Shown one piece after another: positions 1 to 10,610 of a DNA stretch of 64,000 nucleotides. Origin of the DNA: Silene conica (lineage: Eukaryota; Streptophyta; Magnoliopsida; Caryophyllales; Caryophyllaceae); the NCBI GenBank assembly GCA_029255685.2, contig CM055319.2, positions 9,534,747-9,598,746 of the forward strand, given 5' to 3'. Below the pieces are notes generated by a model, which saw only the letters and a program-made list of their open reading frames with translations, ran no database searches and was not told where the DNA came from. The translations under genes and the position numbers were made by a program. Numbering within the stretch: the first letter of the stretch is position 1; each line of letters opens with the position of its first letter.

Positions 1-1859
1 TTTGTCAAGAGTAAATGGTGCTTTTGGCATTGACCCATCCCTACGAATGTGAAGTTTAGGACGATCACAAAATTTCTTCAATTCTATTCTTGAACCAATA
101 TTATCACGTGTCTTTCCTTTAACATCCATAATCGTATGAATAAGTAGCTCAAAGAAATTTTTCTCTATGTGCATGACATCCAAATTGTGTCTGATCAACA
201 TTGTTTTCCAATAGGATAGGTCCCAAAAAATACTTCTTTTAAGCCAACCACTCTTTTTCTTTTTTAGCTCTCTAAATTCTTCTTCAGTCCCATCGTTGGT
301 AGATGGCAATTCACGTATAGCCTCCCAGACTGCATCACCTGGGAGTCTATCCGGAGCATTGTCACGCACCTCCTTTCCTTTTAAGAAGGCTTTTTTGTTC
401 TTTCTATGGACATGTTCATCCGGTAAGAAGCATCTATGACAATCAAACAAACTAATCTTTTTAGAATTAGGGAGGTAAAAAGCTTTGCTATTATCCATGC
501 AGTAAGGGCATGCCATTCGCCCCGCTGTTGCCCAGCCTGATAGCATACCGTACGCGGGGAAATCACTTACAGTCCACAATAATGAAGCTCTTAGTTGGAA
601 GTTTTGCTTCTTGGACACATAAAATGTTTCAACACCGACTTCCCACAGATACTTCAGTTCTTCCACCAACGGTTGTAAATAGACATCCAAGTTATTTTTT
701 GGGTTGTGAGGACCGCGAATAAGTAGTGAGAGGAAAATAAATTGTCTTTTCGAACATAGCCAAAGAGGTAAGTTGTACGGTGTAACCATTACATGCCAAC
801 ACGAGTACGATCTACCAAATTGACCAAAAGGGTCAAACCCATCCGTACACAAGCCAAGTCTCACATTGCGAGGTTCCTCGGCAAAATCAGGATACAAACT
901 ATCAAAACGCTTCCACTCCTCTCCGTCACTCGGGTGACACATCTTTCCTGGTGTACGGGGGTTTTCTTTGTGTCATCTTATTTGGTTGGCAATATTTTTC
1001 GTGGCATATAACCTTTGAAGTCTTGGAGCTAGGGGAAGATAAATTAATGGGTGTAATGATATTGGTTTCTTTGTTTTTCCACTCTTCTTACCCTTTTTTC
1101 CCTTCAAGATAATATTTCCCTCACTTGTCTCATATCTATCCCTTTGACATTTCTTACATTTGGTTTGCAATGCATCATCTTTCCAAAAAAGCATACATCC
1201 TCCAGGACATGCGTCAATCTTTTCAAGTGGAAGCTGAAGACCTTTGACCACTTTTTTGGTATTGTAAAAATTACGGGTCATAATGTTATTATCGGGTATA
1301 ACATCTTCAATTAAAGTAGCAATACTGTCAACCGCTTTAAACGGCATATTGTACTCACATTTTAACGTTACTATCCTCGATGCAACTTGCAACAATGACA
1401 TTCTGCTCCCCTCATATAAAGTTTTCTCGGAGTCCCTTAGCATATCAAAAAAGGCTTTGGCTTTTGGCTTTGGATCTTCTTCCTCGGTTATAGGTACACG
1501 ATCGGGATTAGTGAAACATTCAACTCAAAGGCATCAAGTACCATTTCTCTATATGGGTTCTCGGGATCAGAAGAGTGTTCGGGATCAGAAGAGTATTTTT
1601 CCCCGTGTGATATCCAGTTGTAATAGTTTGGAAAAAACTCATTCGTAATAAGATGTTCTTCTACTTCTACCTCAAGTAAATATTTTAAGTTTTTACATTT
1701 AGTACAAGGACACCTAAGTTTGCGTTGTTCGAAATCATATGATTCTGAACATCTAGCAAATTCAATAAACCCACGAACTCCCTTTACAAATCTAGCAGTA
1801 GGACGTTTCTTCTTATCTACTCTTTCTTCGTACATCCAGCTACGTTCAAATCTCTTCAT
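1..1859 (-). pseudogene. TNP2-type CACTA transposase, N-terminal and core part, damaged
   Basis: This is a cut-and-paste transposase of the CMC superfamily (Transposase_21/TNP2). The start at 1859 opens a transposase-associated domain (RSWMYEERVDKKKR, then a CPCTKC cysteine motif). The region 973-1443 carries KIDACPGGCMLFWKDD, a conserved TNP2 stretch, and 1-970 carries LGLCTDGFDPF, NLPLWLC and NLDVMHIEKN, all matching the core. The reading frame is open from about 970 to the window start. Two lesions are visible: a frame change near 1500-1515, unless an intron lies there, and an in-frame TGA near 971-975 where the family usually has Trp. The protein is therefore probably not made whole, although the core reads well. 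It is about 30-35% divergent by eye from the intact transposase at 27180-30536. Confidence 0.85.
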
Positions 1860-2023
1860 TTTAATCTAGATAATATATAATAATTAAACCAAACACACAA
1901 CAATAACTTCAATTCAATAAGATTTGAATCAACAAATAATAAGTTCAAGCTAAGAATTCAAGTCAATATATGTACTTCAAGATTTCAATTGGGTCCTTAT
2001 CACTCCAACCTAAACCCATCAAT

Positions 2024-2243
2024 GTATATTTCAAGTCACTAGCAAATACATAATTGTGAATTTATTAGTGAGGAAAAAAAAATTGGCAGCAATTCCCCTC
2101 AATTCTTCAAATACACAATGTGAAATAAATTTGTATTTATTTCACATATGTATTCGAAGAACATAAAGAAATTGTTACCAAACTCTTTCCCCACTAATAA
2201 ATTCACAAGCATGTATTTACTACCTAAGTGACTTGAAATATAC
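2024..2243. repeat. Long imperfect foldback (arms about 107 bp, tiny loop)
   Basis: The sequence at 2024-2130 reads as the reverse complement of 2135-2243 with scattered mismatches. The outer ends pair as GTATATTTCAAGTCACT with AGTGACTTGAAATATAC, and the centre pairs as GAAATAAAT with ATTTATTTC around a loop of about four bases. It lies upstream of the transposase start, so a transcript starting near the element's end would contain it. Confidence 0.85.
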
Positions 2244-2522
2244 AAAGACAGTCCCAAAATCGGGACTATTCATGAATTTCTCCTAACGAGTAATTCATGA
2301 ATGGGTACTAGGTCAATAGTCATTCAATTCTTCCACGGAAAATATTCACAATATCTTACAATAATATACCAATTTGAATAATAACATTCAACAATTTTTT
2401 TCCCAATTTCTAACAATACTAACACTTATTAACAATAACACCCAAGGTTTTTCCCAATTTTTGTCAATTTCTAGCCCTAACATCAACTAGTTTCCGAAAA
2501 TACTAATTAAATTACACTTACA

Positions 2523-2935
2523 AACATAATAAACATTCAAAAATCATCCTAGAAATCTAATTACTAACTAAATTCATCATCCAATTTTCCCCAATTTCTA
2601 ACCCTAATCACAATAACACCCAATTTTTTTCCAATTAACTAACTAAAAGCATCCTAAAAACCATCCTAATAATCTAATTACTAACTACAAGCATCTAATT
2701 ACACATACAAACATAATAAACATTCAAAAATCATCCTAGAAATCTAATTACTAACTAAACTCATCATCCAATTTTCCCCAATTTCTAACCCTAATCACAA
2801 TAACACCCAATTTTTTTCCAATTAACTAACTAAAAACATCCTAAAAAGCATCCTAATAATCTAATTACTAACTACAAGCATCCTAATAATCTAATTACTA
2901 ACTAAAAGCATCCTAATAATCTAATTACTTGTTTG
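2523..2935. repeat. Direct repeats in the CACTA leader (two copies of about 185 bp plus short copies)
   Basis: A block beginning ACATAATAAACATTCAAAAA near 2523 recurs almost unchanged near 2708, each followed by a poly-T stretch and ATTAACTAACTAAAA. The short unit CATCCTAATAATCTAATTAC recurs several times to 2930. No coding signal is visible. Confidence 0.75.
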
Positions 2936-3169
2936 AATTACAATAATACTATAAAGAGAAAATACATAAATAAAGTTAGTAAATCGACACAAACCTGAAA
3001 AGGAGTATAATGTAGGTGAATGGCGGAGGTGGGTGGTCCGGTGGCGTTGCGGTGTTCCGGTATAGACACGGTGGTTGACGGGTGAGGAGGGGGTTTGGGT
3101 TTTTTTTCTTTTGAAACTTAAGGGAATGGGAACGACGGGTTGAAGATGCGAAAAAAAATATATGCAGGG

Positions 3170-3430
3170 GATTAGCGACCGATAGTGGTCGCTAATTTAG
3201 CGACTGAAATCGGTCGCTAATTTTAGCGACTGTTTTCGGTCGCTAAATTAGCGACCACTATCGGTTGCTAAAATGGCGCTTCGGTCGCCCTGGGATTCCC
3301 GCGGATTTTCTTAGGATAAGATGGGATAAGGTTTTGGTCGCTAAATTTAGCGACCGATATCGGTCGCCCGCTTTTTTTTTCGGTCGCTAATTAGCGATTA
3401 CCGGAGCGGTAGCCTGTTTAGTCGCTATCT
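3170..3430. repeat. CACTA subterminal repeat array (TTAGCGACC / GGTCGCTAA)
   Basis: About ten copies of the 9-mer TTAGCGACC and its reverse complement, some varied (AGCGACTG, GGTTGCTAA), alternate in both orientations next to the terminus at 3448. In CACTA elements such subterminal motifs are known binding sites for the accessory TNPA/TNP1-type protein; that role here is inferred from family knowledge. Confidence 0.85.
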
Positions 3431-3448
3431 GAGGTAATTCTTGTAGTG

Positions 3449-3957
3449 TATATAAAATAAAGTGTAGATTGTTACCTTAGAGTGTGAAGTAAAGAGAATA
3501 TGGAATGATTTGGGCTGAAATAAGGTAGAAATTAAAGAGACGATTTTTTAGGGTTTATGTGTAATTTGAGGATTTTTTTTGTGTTTAGGTGAAATGAGGA
3601 AGGGGAAGGGGAAACCCGGTTTTAGAATACAAAACACGCAACAGGTCGTTGTCCCAGATGAAGCAATACAGTCTGAATTTCTGTTTTGGGGCAATAAAAA
3701 TCCCCTTCAACTGGTCGCTGTCCCAGATGCATGTCCAGATTTTCAAAGTTTCTGCCCAAATTTCACCATTTTGCCAAACAACTGGTCGCTGTCTGGGACA
3801 GCGACATCCAGACAGCGACATGTTTAAAAAATTTTTAAAAAAGGAAAAATTCAAAAATGGTGACGTGGAACCATTTTTGGTTCATAGTTTCAAAAGAGCA
3901 CTACTTTGTTAAATAGTTTCGTTTCGAACACCATTTTGGCAAAAACTTTCTTAAGAT
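3449..3957. other. Gene-free flank with a thrice-repeated motif
   Basis: No gene is visible. The motif CTGGTCGCTGTCCCAGATG occurs near 3710, varied forms occur near 3641 and 3780, and a palindromic stretch (GTCGCTGTC then GACAGCGAC) occurs near 3785-3820. It may be the decayed edge of an unrecognised repeat. Confidence 0.4.
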
Positions 3958-4800
3958 TATGTACATTGAAGAGGATGATTTCATTCTCCTATTTTTTCTC
4001 TTTTCCACTACCTTTTTGACACCTCACATTTTCTTTCATCCAAATCATTTTCCACTATCTTCATCCTCTTTCTCCTTCTCTTTTATTTTTTTCTCCACAT
4101 CAAAGAAGATCCTCTTTCATTTCTCTTTCATATTTTAATATCTTTTTAATATTAATTGATATGGTTTATTTCTTTTGAATAATTTTTTTACAAATTAACA
4201 AGGTTAATACTAAAAAAATTGATGGCATTATCAAATAAAATACGTTACAAATAAATTACAAACGGATCAAAAAAATACATCAAATGAAATAGAAGTAAAT
4301 GTCATTAGTTATGATACATATTTTAATCTTAATTCGAGTCTTCCTACAATTAACCAGGATCTACAAAATTAAATCAAATATGGCTTATTTAAGATTTTTC
4401 TCTTAATTACGTAAAATTATACTTATGACTAAAAAAGTTAGTCATGCATGCAAAGGAAGGGGGTTCTTGGGCGCACTATATACGTACGAAATGCATGCAA
4501 GGGAAGTGGGGGTGTTGACACTGTTGGGCACAAAATTACTACCGTACAATATACGAAAAATGTAAAATTATTCCACTTGCAAATTTTGTACATTTATTTT
4601 AATAAAAATTATGTAAAATAAAAATTACATGCATCAATTCTATAGGTTGTTGGGCACAAGGGCCAATGTTGTACTTTAGGAAGTCTTCCTCTTCCTCCTT
4701 TAAAGAGGATGTATAATGTTGGTTCCACATTGAAGAGGACATACTCTTAGCATTCTCTCTCATTTAAGAGGATGAGTGATCCTCTTCAATGTGGATGCTC
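3958..4800. mobile_element. Candidate MITE-like element with inverted termini
   Basis: CATTGAAGAGGATGA near 3964 is matched in inverted orientation by ATCCTCTTCAATGTGG near 4780-4796, and a further copy (CCACATTGAAGAGGAC) sits inside the right end near 4729. The interior is AT-rich with no ORF. I could not find a convincing target duplication, so the superfamily is open. Confidence 0.4.
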
Positions 4801-5888
4801 TAAGGGTAAATACGCCTGTCTTATTATAAAAATCAATAAGTCTCCCTTGTGACGGGTATATCCGTCATTGTAATACCCCGAAACTTTAGATAATTTATTG
4901 CGTGATTTACTTTTATAATTGATGAATCGATAGTGTTTAAACGTTTTTTTAACATTCGATAAGTATTTTATTAAATAGTGTTAGTAGATGTTGATGGTGG
5001 GGTTTGATCTTGTGACTGTCGGACACACGAGTCTTGGGCCTCGTTTTGTGTGCACAACACAAAATAGCCCACGTAGTTAACCCTAGAAAAAAAAGAGAAA
5101 ACACATTCTCCTTATCAGCCACCATGCCGTCATATAAGAGGTTGTTTCACCTCGTCAATCCTAATTCACACACAACTATCACCACGAAACTTCAGCCGCC
5201 ACCAGAGAGAGGAGATAGGAGGTTGGAACAGCGGGTTTAGACCAGTCTAGGGCACCTCGTTTGGATCGTGAATCAGGTATGTCTCACCCCTGTCATCGTT
5301 ACCCTATGTCTGCATGTTATTTTGTGGGGTTTCGAAGTGTGTCAGGTCGTCAACCGTAGTCGTGGCTAGCACCACCTTACTGGTGGTAGTCAGGGGAGTA
5401 GTGGGGTGGTTGTCACGACGAGAATGTGAGGCTGTGTAGGTGTCGAAGGAGGGGTTTTTGAGACCCCTGGTTATCCTGGGTTTGGTTTATGTGTTTCCAG
5501 GGGAGAGTTGGGGTGGTACCACCGTTGACTCGGGGGAGGTCGACACGGTGGTACCACCGTCGTTTATGAGTCGTGTGTCAGAGAGGGTGTTGGTGGTGGT
5601 CTCGGGTAATGCTAGGGATGGTAGTAGTGACGGTAGGGGGTTTCGTTCAGGTGGGTTGTAGGGAGAGTTGCAACGGAGGAGTGAGGGACCGGTTCCAGTA
5701 TGGGTTATGGCCACCTCACCGGCGGTCGGCGAAGGGTTCCATGGTGGCGTGGTGATGGCAGGTTGTCGGTGGTGTTGAGGTAGGGTGGTAGTTGGTGGCC
5801 GAAAGGCCTGTACACGGTGGGGTTTCGTTTTGTGTCGCGGGGGTTGCGTCGATATGGTGGGTGGGGGGATTGGGGGCTGTTTAGTTCG

Positions 5889-5942
<54 letters not shown>
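5889..5942. repeat. (TTA)n microsatellite
   Basis: A pure ATT/TTA run of about 18 units lies within the solo LTR. Translations of it give poly-Ile or poly-Asn and are not genes. Confidence 0.95.
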
Positions 5943-6453
5943 ATTAGCAATAATATTCATATTATTGTTATTATTACTTTGTATGGTGGTTATTAATATT
6001 TTTGATAGGGTTTTATTATTTATTTGTTTAGTGGATATTAATAATAGTTATTTATATTTAATGGTGTTAAATGTGTTAAAGGTGGTAATTGGTTGTTTAC
6101 GAGTCGGGAAGTTAAGGTTTTAAAGAAAACTACCATTTCGGGAAAGTTTCCATTTTGGGAAACTTTCTACTTATAGAAGGTTACTAATTATAGTAAGTGG
6201 ACTTATGGGGTTCGGGAAGTTTATTAATTCGTTGCGTATACATGTTTAGGTGACGGTTTTCGCGTGGAACACTTCTAGCAAGCTTGTGATTGACTGTGCT
6301 TCTGCAATTTGAGGTAGGGGAATACTGTATACATGGTGATGAGTAATCTGTTTATTATCTGATGTTAACTATGTACATCTTATTGTATGAATGGTGTTAT
6401 ATTGTGTTTAATTGACTGCATATTTCTGTGATACGATACGGTGTGGTGATTAC

Positions 6454-6622
6454 TGGGTCTTGTGATATGGAGCGGAGTATTTTGGGTCTTGTGATTGGTG
6501 TGGTGATAATGGGTCTTGTGATTTGGTGTTGAGATAATGGGTCTTGTGATTTGGTGCGGAGATAATGGGTCTTGTGATACGTGTGGAGAATATTGGGTCT
6601 TGTGATTCGGAGTGGAGATGAT
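6454..6622. repeat. 28-bp minisatellite (six units) in the solo LTR
   Basis: TGGGTCTTGTGAT recurs at about 6454, 6483, 6510, 6538, 6566 and 6594, with spacing of 27-29 bp. The inter-motif sequence (GTGTGGAGATAA-like) is less conserved. Confidence 0.85.
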
Positions 6623-7230
6623 TGACTTTCTATTTATAGTAATGCTATGACTGCTTATTTTTCCTCTACTCAACCTTGTGGTTGACCCTGTGTATACGTG
6701 ATCACCTGTGATGAACCAATTTATTGGGGAGCAGATTGGTAGGTGCTTGAGACTATGGGAGCTAAAGGGAAGGGAGAGCTTGGATCCGGACCAGACTAGA
6801 GTCTAGATCACCATAGTCGTTTTGTTATGAGTTGTACTTTATCTTATAAGACAGTTTTGAAGATAGTTGTAAGAACTTGTTTTTGAGTTTAACATTTAAT
6901 AATAAAGTAGTGTGTTCTTTCCTTTGTATCTACTGCCTCGGGAAACCGAGATGGTAACACCCTTATTTATCTGGGGAGTCCTAGTTCAGGCCCTTAAATA
7001 AATGGGGGTGTTACAGTCATAAGCTTGCGACGGGTCAAATATTACCCGGGTATATCCATCACAAGTTTGCGACGGGTCAAATATTACCCATGTAAATAGA
7101 TAAGACAAAATAAATTGGTATTCCCTAGGCACTCTCCTCTTATCTTATATACCCCACATGTGTAGTATTTGACCCGTCGCAAGCTTGCGACGGATATGTC
7201 CGTCACAAACGAGAATTTGTGTATAAAAAT

Positions 7231-7908
7231 AGTTTTAAGATTAAATAGTCTGAGTTAGGGTATGAAAATGATCAGTAAGTCCGGACTAGATTTGGTTAAC
7301 AAATCGGGTAATGTTAGTTTCATGTTCTACTTTTGTCCCATTTCAATGATTGGATATTGAAGATGTATATTTATGATGGAGATTAAGAAAATTTAGTAAA
7401 ATATCATTTTGGTTGGGTACGTGTTAAACAGTTCAACCCAAACCCACCCCTATTAAATCTCGTGTGCCATACATTCATATCCGTGTCAAGTCACTTAGAT
7501 AAATGTGTCATTAAACATCAACTCAAACCTGTAAATTTTGTGTCAGCTTCATATTGGATCACTGTTTGCCGACTTCAATCCGGAGACTCCGGACAAAACA
7601 AGTTTGTTTGAACCAAAAAAGTTCATTCAAGCTATAAGGCTAGATATAGGCTGAACAAATAAGCTCGTACTAATTTATGGCGCAACCTCACGAAAGCTTG
7701 ATCCAATCCCATATAAGGGTTGTTTTAATGGGTTATGTGTTCCTCATGTGCTCATGTCCTTGATAGGGCTGGTTAGCGATGCGGTCGGGACTCGAGTCGG
7801 CCTGGTCAGGTGGCTGGCTATTGAACAATATTGTAGGAGCATATCTATATAATTCAATATTGTTATTATCGTTATGTGTATATTAGGCGTATAATATCTT
7901 AGCTATTT
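7231..7908. other. Intergenic, no feature recognised
   Basis: AT-rich sequence without a supported ORF or RNA gene. GATAGGGCTGGTTAGCG near 7764 resembles a hAT-type MITE edge, but no partner end was found. Confidence 0.5.
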
Positions 7909-7919
7909 TGGTTAACCAA

Positions 7920-9414
7920 TTTTTTTTCTGGCAGTCGTAAAACAAGAGTTCTTATACAAATGACATAAAATAAAACAACAAAGTAACTACATCGGGTAAC
8001 GTAAGTGTGTTGATGGCGAACGAACGGCTGAAAACAGGAAATAACTTCAACCCTTTTGAAGAGACGATCACATGTGGCCAAATGATCGAACATATCTTTA
8101 TTCACCTTAATCAACAAAGCTTCAGAGAAATACCTGCAACAAGACACAAAAATGTGTCTCGAAGATTCATCCCCTTGGCTTTGATAATACACAATATCTG
8201 GAAACCAATGAGACCCTTGACCCACCGAGAGAGAACAAAGTGCACTTACTCCCCAAAGACGTAGAAAGAAAAGGCGGAATGTAGACCATGAAGGCCTACC
8301 TCCAGAGGAGAAAAAACTCCTAAACTTTGAAGAACAGTCTCTACAGACAAGAAACTCATAGCCAAGAAAAGTGAGTAAGAAGATAGAAAGCAAAAGAAAA
8401 AGCCATTTGATAAGCCCCCAAATTAAACCAAAACCATCCTGGTAGGACGAAGGGAGATGGAAACAACACACACCGGATGAAGAGTTACTAATGTCCTTAT
8501 TAACCCGTTACTAAAAAAGACACCCTTAGAGTACAACGAGACAATTAAAACTATAGAAATAAAGTTAGAGAAACTTATTATTTGGAATAACGATGAACGA
8601 GGTGAATAAAAAGTAAACATCAATTAGAATCTGAAACCACCCCATTCCATCCAACCAACAACACTGCCAAAATCCCGATTCATCCCTTACCAGGCACATC
8701 TCAAAGGAGGAACCGTCACACATGACCTCACACCAACCTCTAAGAAAACAACGAGCACATATCCAAACACATTTCCAAAGTCAAAAACCAACAAAGGACA
8801 CCCATTTCACCAAGCGACACTTCCCAGGACCGCCGCCTTACATGCAAAGACCGATAGGTGGGGGAAATGAGGGGATCACCAATCGGTCCCAAACCGACCC
8901 GACAACAAGGGGCAACCCAACACCAACCGTAAAACATTGACCGGAAGCAGATTATGTCTTACATCAAAGTCAGAACACGAGCGACACAGACGCAAGGTGA
9001 AACGGCACAGGAAACGATTGACGATTACAACAGTAACATCGAAAGACTTACCAGGGGTGGGGCAAAAAGGGGATCACCCCTATGAGGCATGTAAGGTTTA
9101 CAACGATATGACAAAGCACCGAAGGGACATGAACCCCGAGGTTGAAGCGACAACCACCGAAACAGGCCAACACCGTCAGAAAAGAGAAATACAAAGGGTG
9201 AGGTAAAAAAACGGATCAAAAGAGGGACGAGATGTGAAGGATCGTCGGAGAAGGGCTTTAGAATGGACCCATCTCCGGCGATCAGGTAGGGGACGAAGTG
9301 GGGCAGGTGAGGGAGGTGGTGGCGGCGGTCCAAAAGCAGTTAGGATCTTTTGTGTGTTTTCAGAGAAAAAGGGGCCGAGGGAAGTTTTTTTTAGAGAGAG
9401 AGAGAAGGCTAGAA
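7920..9414 (-). mobile_element. Poly-A retroposon (about 1.5 kb), body unrecognised, probably LINE-derived and non-coding
   Basis: On the minus strand the unit starts at 9414 with a CT-rich leader ((CT)n, then a CCGCCGCCACC-rich stretch) and ends at 7920 with A8 directly after CTGCCAG. An 11-bp direct repeat TGGTTAACCAA flanks it (7909-7919 and 9415-9425). A terminal A-run plus a target duplication of this size is the signature of target-primed reverse transcription. No reverse transcriptase is visible. The longest minus ORFs (190 aa at 7899-8471, 102 aa at 9025-9333) match nothing I know, and the first runs through the tail into the flank. It could be a non-autonomous LINE derivative or a retrotransposed non-coding transcript. 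Confidence 0.65.
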
Positions 9415-9425
9415 TGGTTAACCAA

Positions 9426-9779
9426 ATTATTGGTTGCCTAATTTATAGGAATGCTTTAGAAAGTAAATAATCTCAAAGGTGAATATATGTATCACGTAGC
9501 TAGTTTATTAGGCCTGGTCGGGTTGTGTCATTTTCTTCCCCTAGCATGGTGGACCGACACCAAACACGGCCCGATACGACCCACTATATTTGCATATACA
9601 CAAATTCTATTATAAGCTTAGCTGATAATGTACTACGAAATTTGTCATCAATTTTACATATGTATCGACGTTTATACATGATATACTATGGAGTATATCT
9701 TTTTTATATAATGATAGAATCAAGTAAGGGTGAACTTAGGATTAAATGTTTGGGTAGAAAAAAAATTTAAAAGGTAAAA
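9426..9779. other. Intergenic, no feature recognised
   Basis: A stretch of AT-rich sequence with GGCCCGATACGACCCAC-type motifs seen in hAT MITEs near 9520-9580, but no delimited element. Confidence 0.45.
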
Positions 9780-10000
9780 TGCAAGTAACGGGATTTGAAC
9801 CAGGACTAGGTTGGAAAGTAAATTCTTTCCTATTGAACCACAAGCTATTTAATATACACGCAATGAGATATTATCTACTATTTATGTACTATTCAACAAT
9901 ATTTGAGGTAGCAAAAATCCGTTTTCTAAGTTTTTTTTTTCTTTTTAAGTTTGGGGTAACAACTGTCACCCCTTGCTACTATGTGGCCGGGCTTGCCCCT
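9780..10000 (-). repeat. Dispersed repeat with a tRNA-like module, copy 1
   Basis: Read on the minus strand it starts CAGGGGCAAGCCCGG (a hAT-like end) and carries TGGTTCAATAGG and GGTTCAAATCC, which look like A and B boxes of a tRNA-derived RNA polymerase III promoter, at its far end (9786-9849). The same arrangement recurs at 18735-18958. The two copies share the TACCCCAAACTTAAAAA spacer and the order of modules. It is either a SINE or a hAT-type MITE that captured a tRNA-like segment; there is no clear duplication at the ends. Confidence 0.55.
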
Positions 10001-10206
10001 GGTATCAAGTTATTAACTGTATAAGCCAAGTCCATGTTTTACGAAGACATACTCCATCTTTGATTATTTATATTTCTATAACTAAATAAGAAACGTACTA
10101 CGAATGAAATAGCGTTGGTACATAGTGATGAATTAAAACCTATGCAAGAGAAGAAAGAAAATGAAGAAATAAGATAAAACTAAAATACATGGGATCCACT
10201 AATAGT

Positions 10207-10440
10207 CTAATATACAACAGCATCAGAACCAGTACGACGAGTTTCATAAAACCTAGCAATGAAAGCCGATGCTCTATGATCAATCCCTGGCTCACCAACC
10301 CAATATCCACGGTCTTCGTCGCTTGCGCATATTCGTCTTCCGTATCCGCCTTGTTCCTCCCATGACGCTTCATCTTTACCAGCTGAACAACATGACCTAA
10401 ATATGTCAAAGAATGAGGATGATCTTCTTTGCCTTCCCAT
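10207..10440 (-). CDS. Small conserved plant protein (77 aa), UCP031279-like; the only convincing host gene
   Basis: This is a single-exon gene starting with ATG at 10440 and ending with TAG at 10207. The N-terminus MGRQRRSSSFFDIFRSCCSA is basic and Cys-containing. The C-terminal half carries SDEDRGYWVGEPGIDHRA followed by SAFIARFYETRR, which I recognise from memory as the conserved signature of a family of small plant proteins labelled UCP031279, several of which respond to wounding or other stress. The biochemical role is unknown. The frame is intact, a TATA box lies about 165 bp upstream, and no transposon interrupts the locus, which fits a working gene. The FFDIF-CC N-terminus might be an acylation or membrane-contact site, but that is speculation. 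The overlapping minus ORF at 10140-10409 is a frame shadow. Confidence 0.75.
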   Translation of the reverse strand: MGRQRRSSSFFDIFRSCCSAGKDEASWEEQGGYGRRICASDEDRGYWVGEPGIDHRASAFIARFYETRRTGSDAVVY

Positions 10441-10602
10441 TATTTTTTCTGATTTTTATATGGAGTATCACTTTGCTTCTACAAACAGAGATTATATTAT
10501 TTGATTTGGTGTGTAAATGAGTGTTTAATAAGAAGTGTGGGGAGCTTCAATGTTTATTGTTGTTATGTTAGGGTTATGATACAAGAACAATCAAGAAAGT
10601 GG

Positions 10603-10610
10603 TATTTATA
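10603..10610 (-). promoter_or_regulatory. TATA box of the small host gene
   Basis: TATAAATA on the minus strand, 163-170 bp upstream of the ATG at 10440. This predicts a transcription start around 10570-10580 and a 5' UTR of roughly 130-140 nt. It is inferred from position and motif only. Confidence 0.6.

Larger units (their letters stand above)
1..3448 (-). mobile_element. CACTA (En/Spm, CMC) transposon, 5' part; runs off the window start
   Basis: The outer end is at 3448, where the minus strand begins CACTACAAGAA, the classic CACTA terminal motif. About 250 bp of subterminal repeats follow inward (3170-3430), then an AT-rich leader, then a TNP2-type transposase gene read on the minus strand and open at the window edge. 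The other terminus lies before position 1, so the 3-bp target duplication cannot be tested. The terminal motif and repeats differ from those of the CACTA at 21188-31996, so this is another family. Confidence 0.9.
4869..7015 (+). mobile_element. Solo LTR (2147 bp), Ty3/gypsy chromovirus-like (Tekay type)
   Basis: The sequence runs from TGTAATACCCCG to GGGTGTTACA and is flanked by a perfect 5-bp duplication GTCAT (4864-4868, 7016-7020) inside the Mutator-like MITE. There is no internal region, so this is a solo LTR left by LTR-LTR recombination. The terminal sequence, a (TTA)n tract about 1.07 kb before the 3' end, and an ACTCAACC...GGTTGAC motif are shared with the LTR at 51657-54628. The lineage is inferred from the similar LTR at 61316, which follows a polypurine tract of chromovirus style. 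Confidence 0.88.
4834..7221. mobile_element. Mutator-like MITE (MULE-type), split by a solo LTR
   Basis: The element is bounded by the 9-bp direct repeat TATAAAAAT at 4825-4833 and 7222-7230, the duplication length typical of Mutator-like elements. Its termini are imperfect inverted repeats (left CTTGTGACGGGTATATCCGTC near 4846, right GACGGATATGTCCGTCACAA near 7189-7208). Without the inserted LTR it is about 240 bp and made almost wholly of CTTGCGACGGGTCAAATA-type modules. The terminal module is partly duplicated on the left. It has no coding capacity. Confidence 0.82.

Noticed and set aside
3585-3912. Overlapping 82-89-aa ORFs as a small gene
   Set aside because: Three frames overlap in a stretch with a repeated motif, and none has a recognisable domain or a better start.
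5487-5960. 157-aa ORF with poly-Asn, and similar poly-Ile or poly-Tyr ORFs here and at 53396-53603
   Set aside because: They are translations of (TTA)n microsatellites inside solo LTRs.
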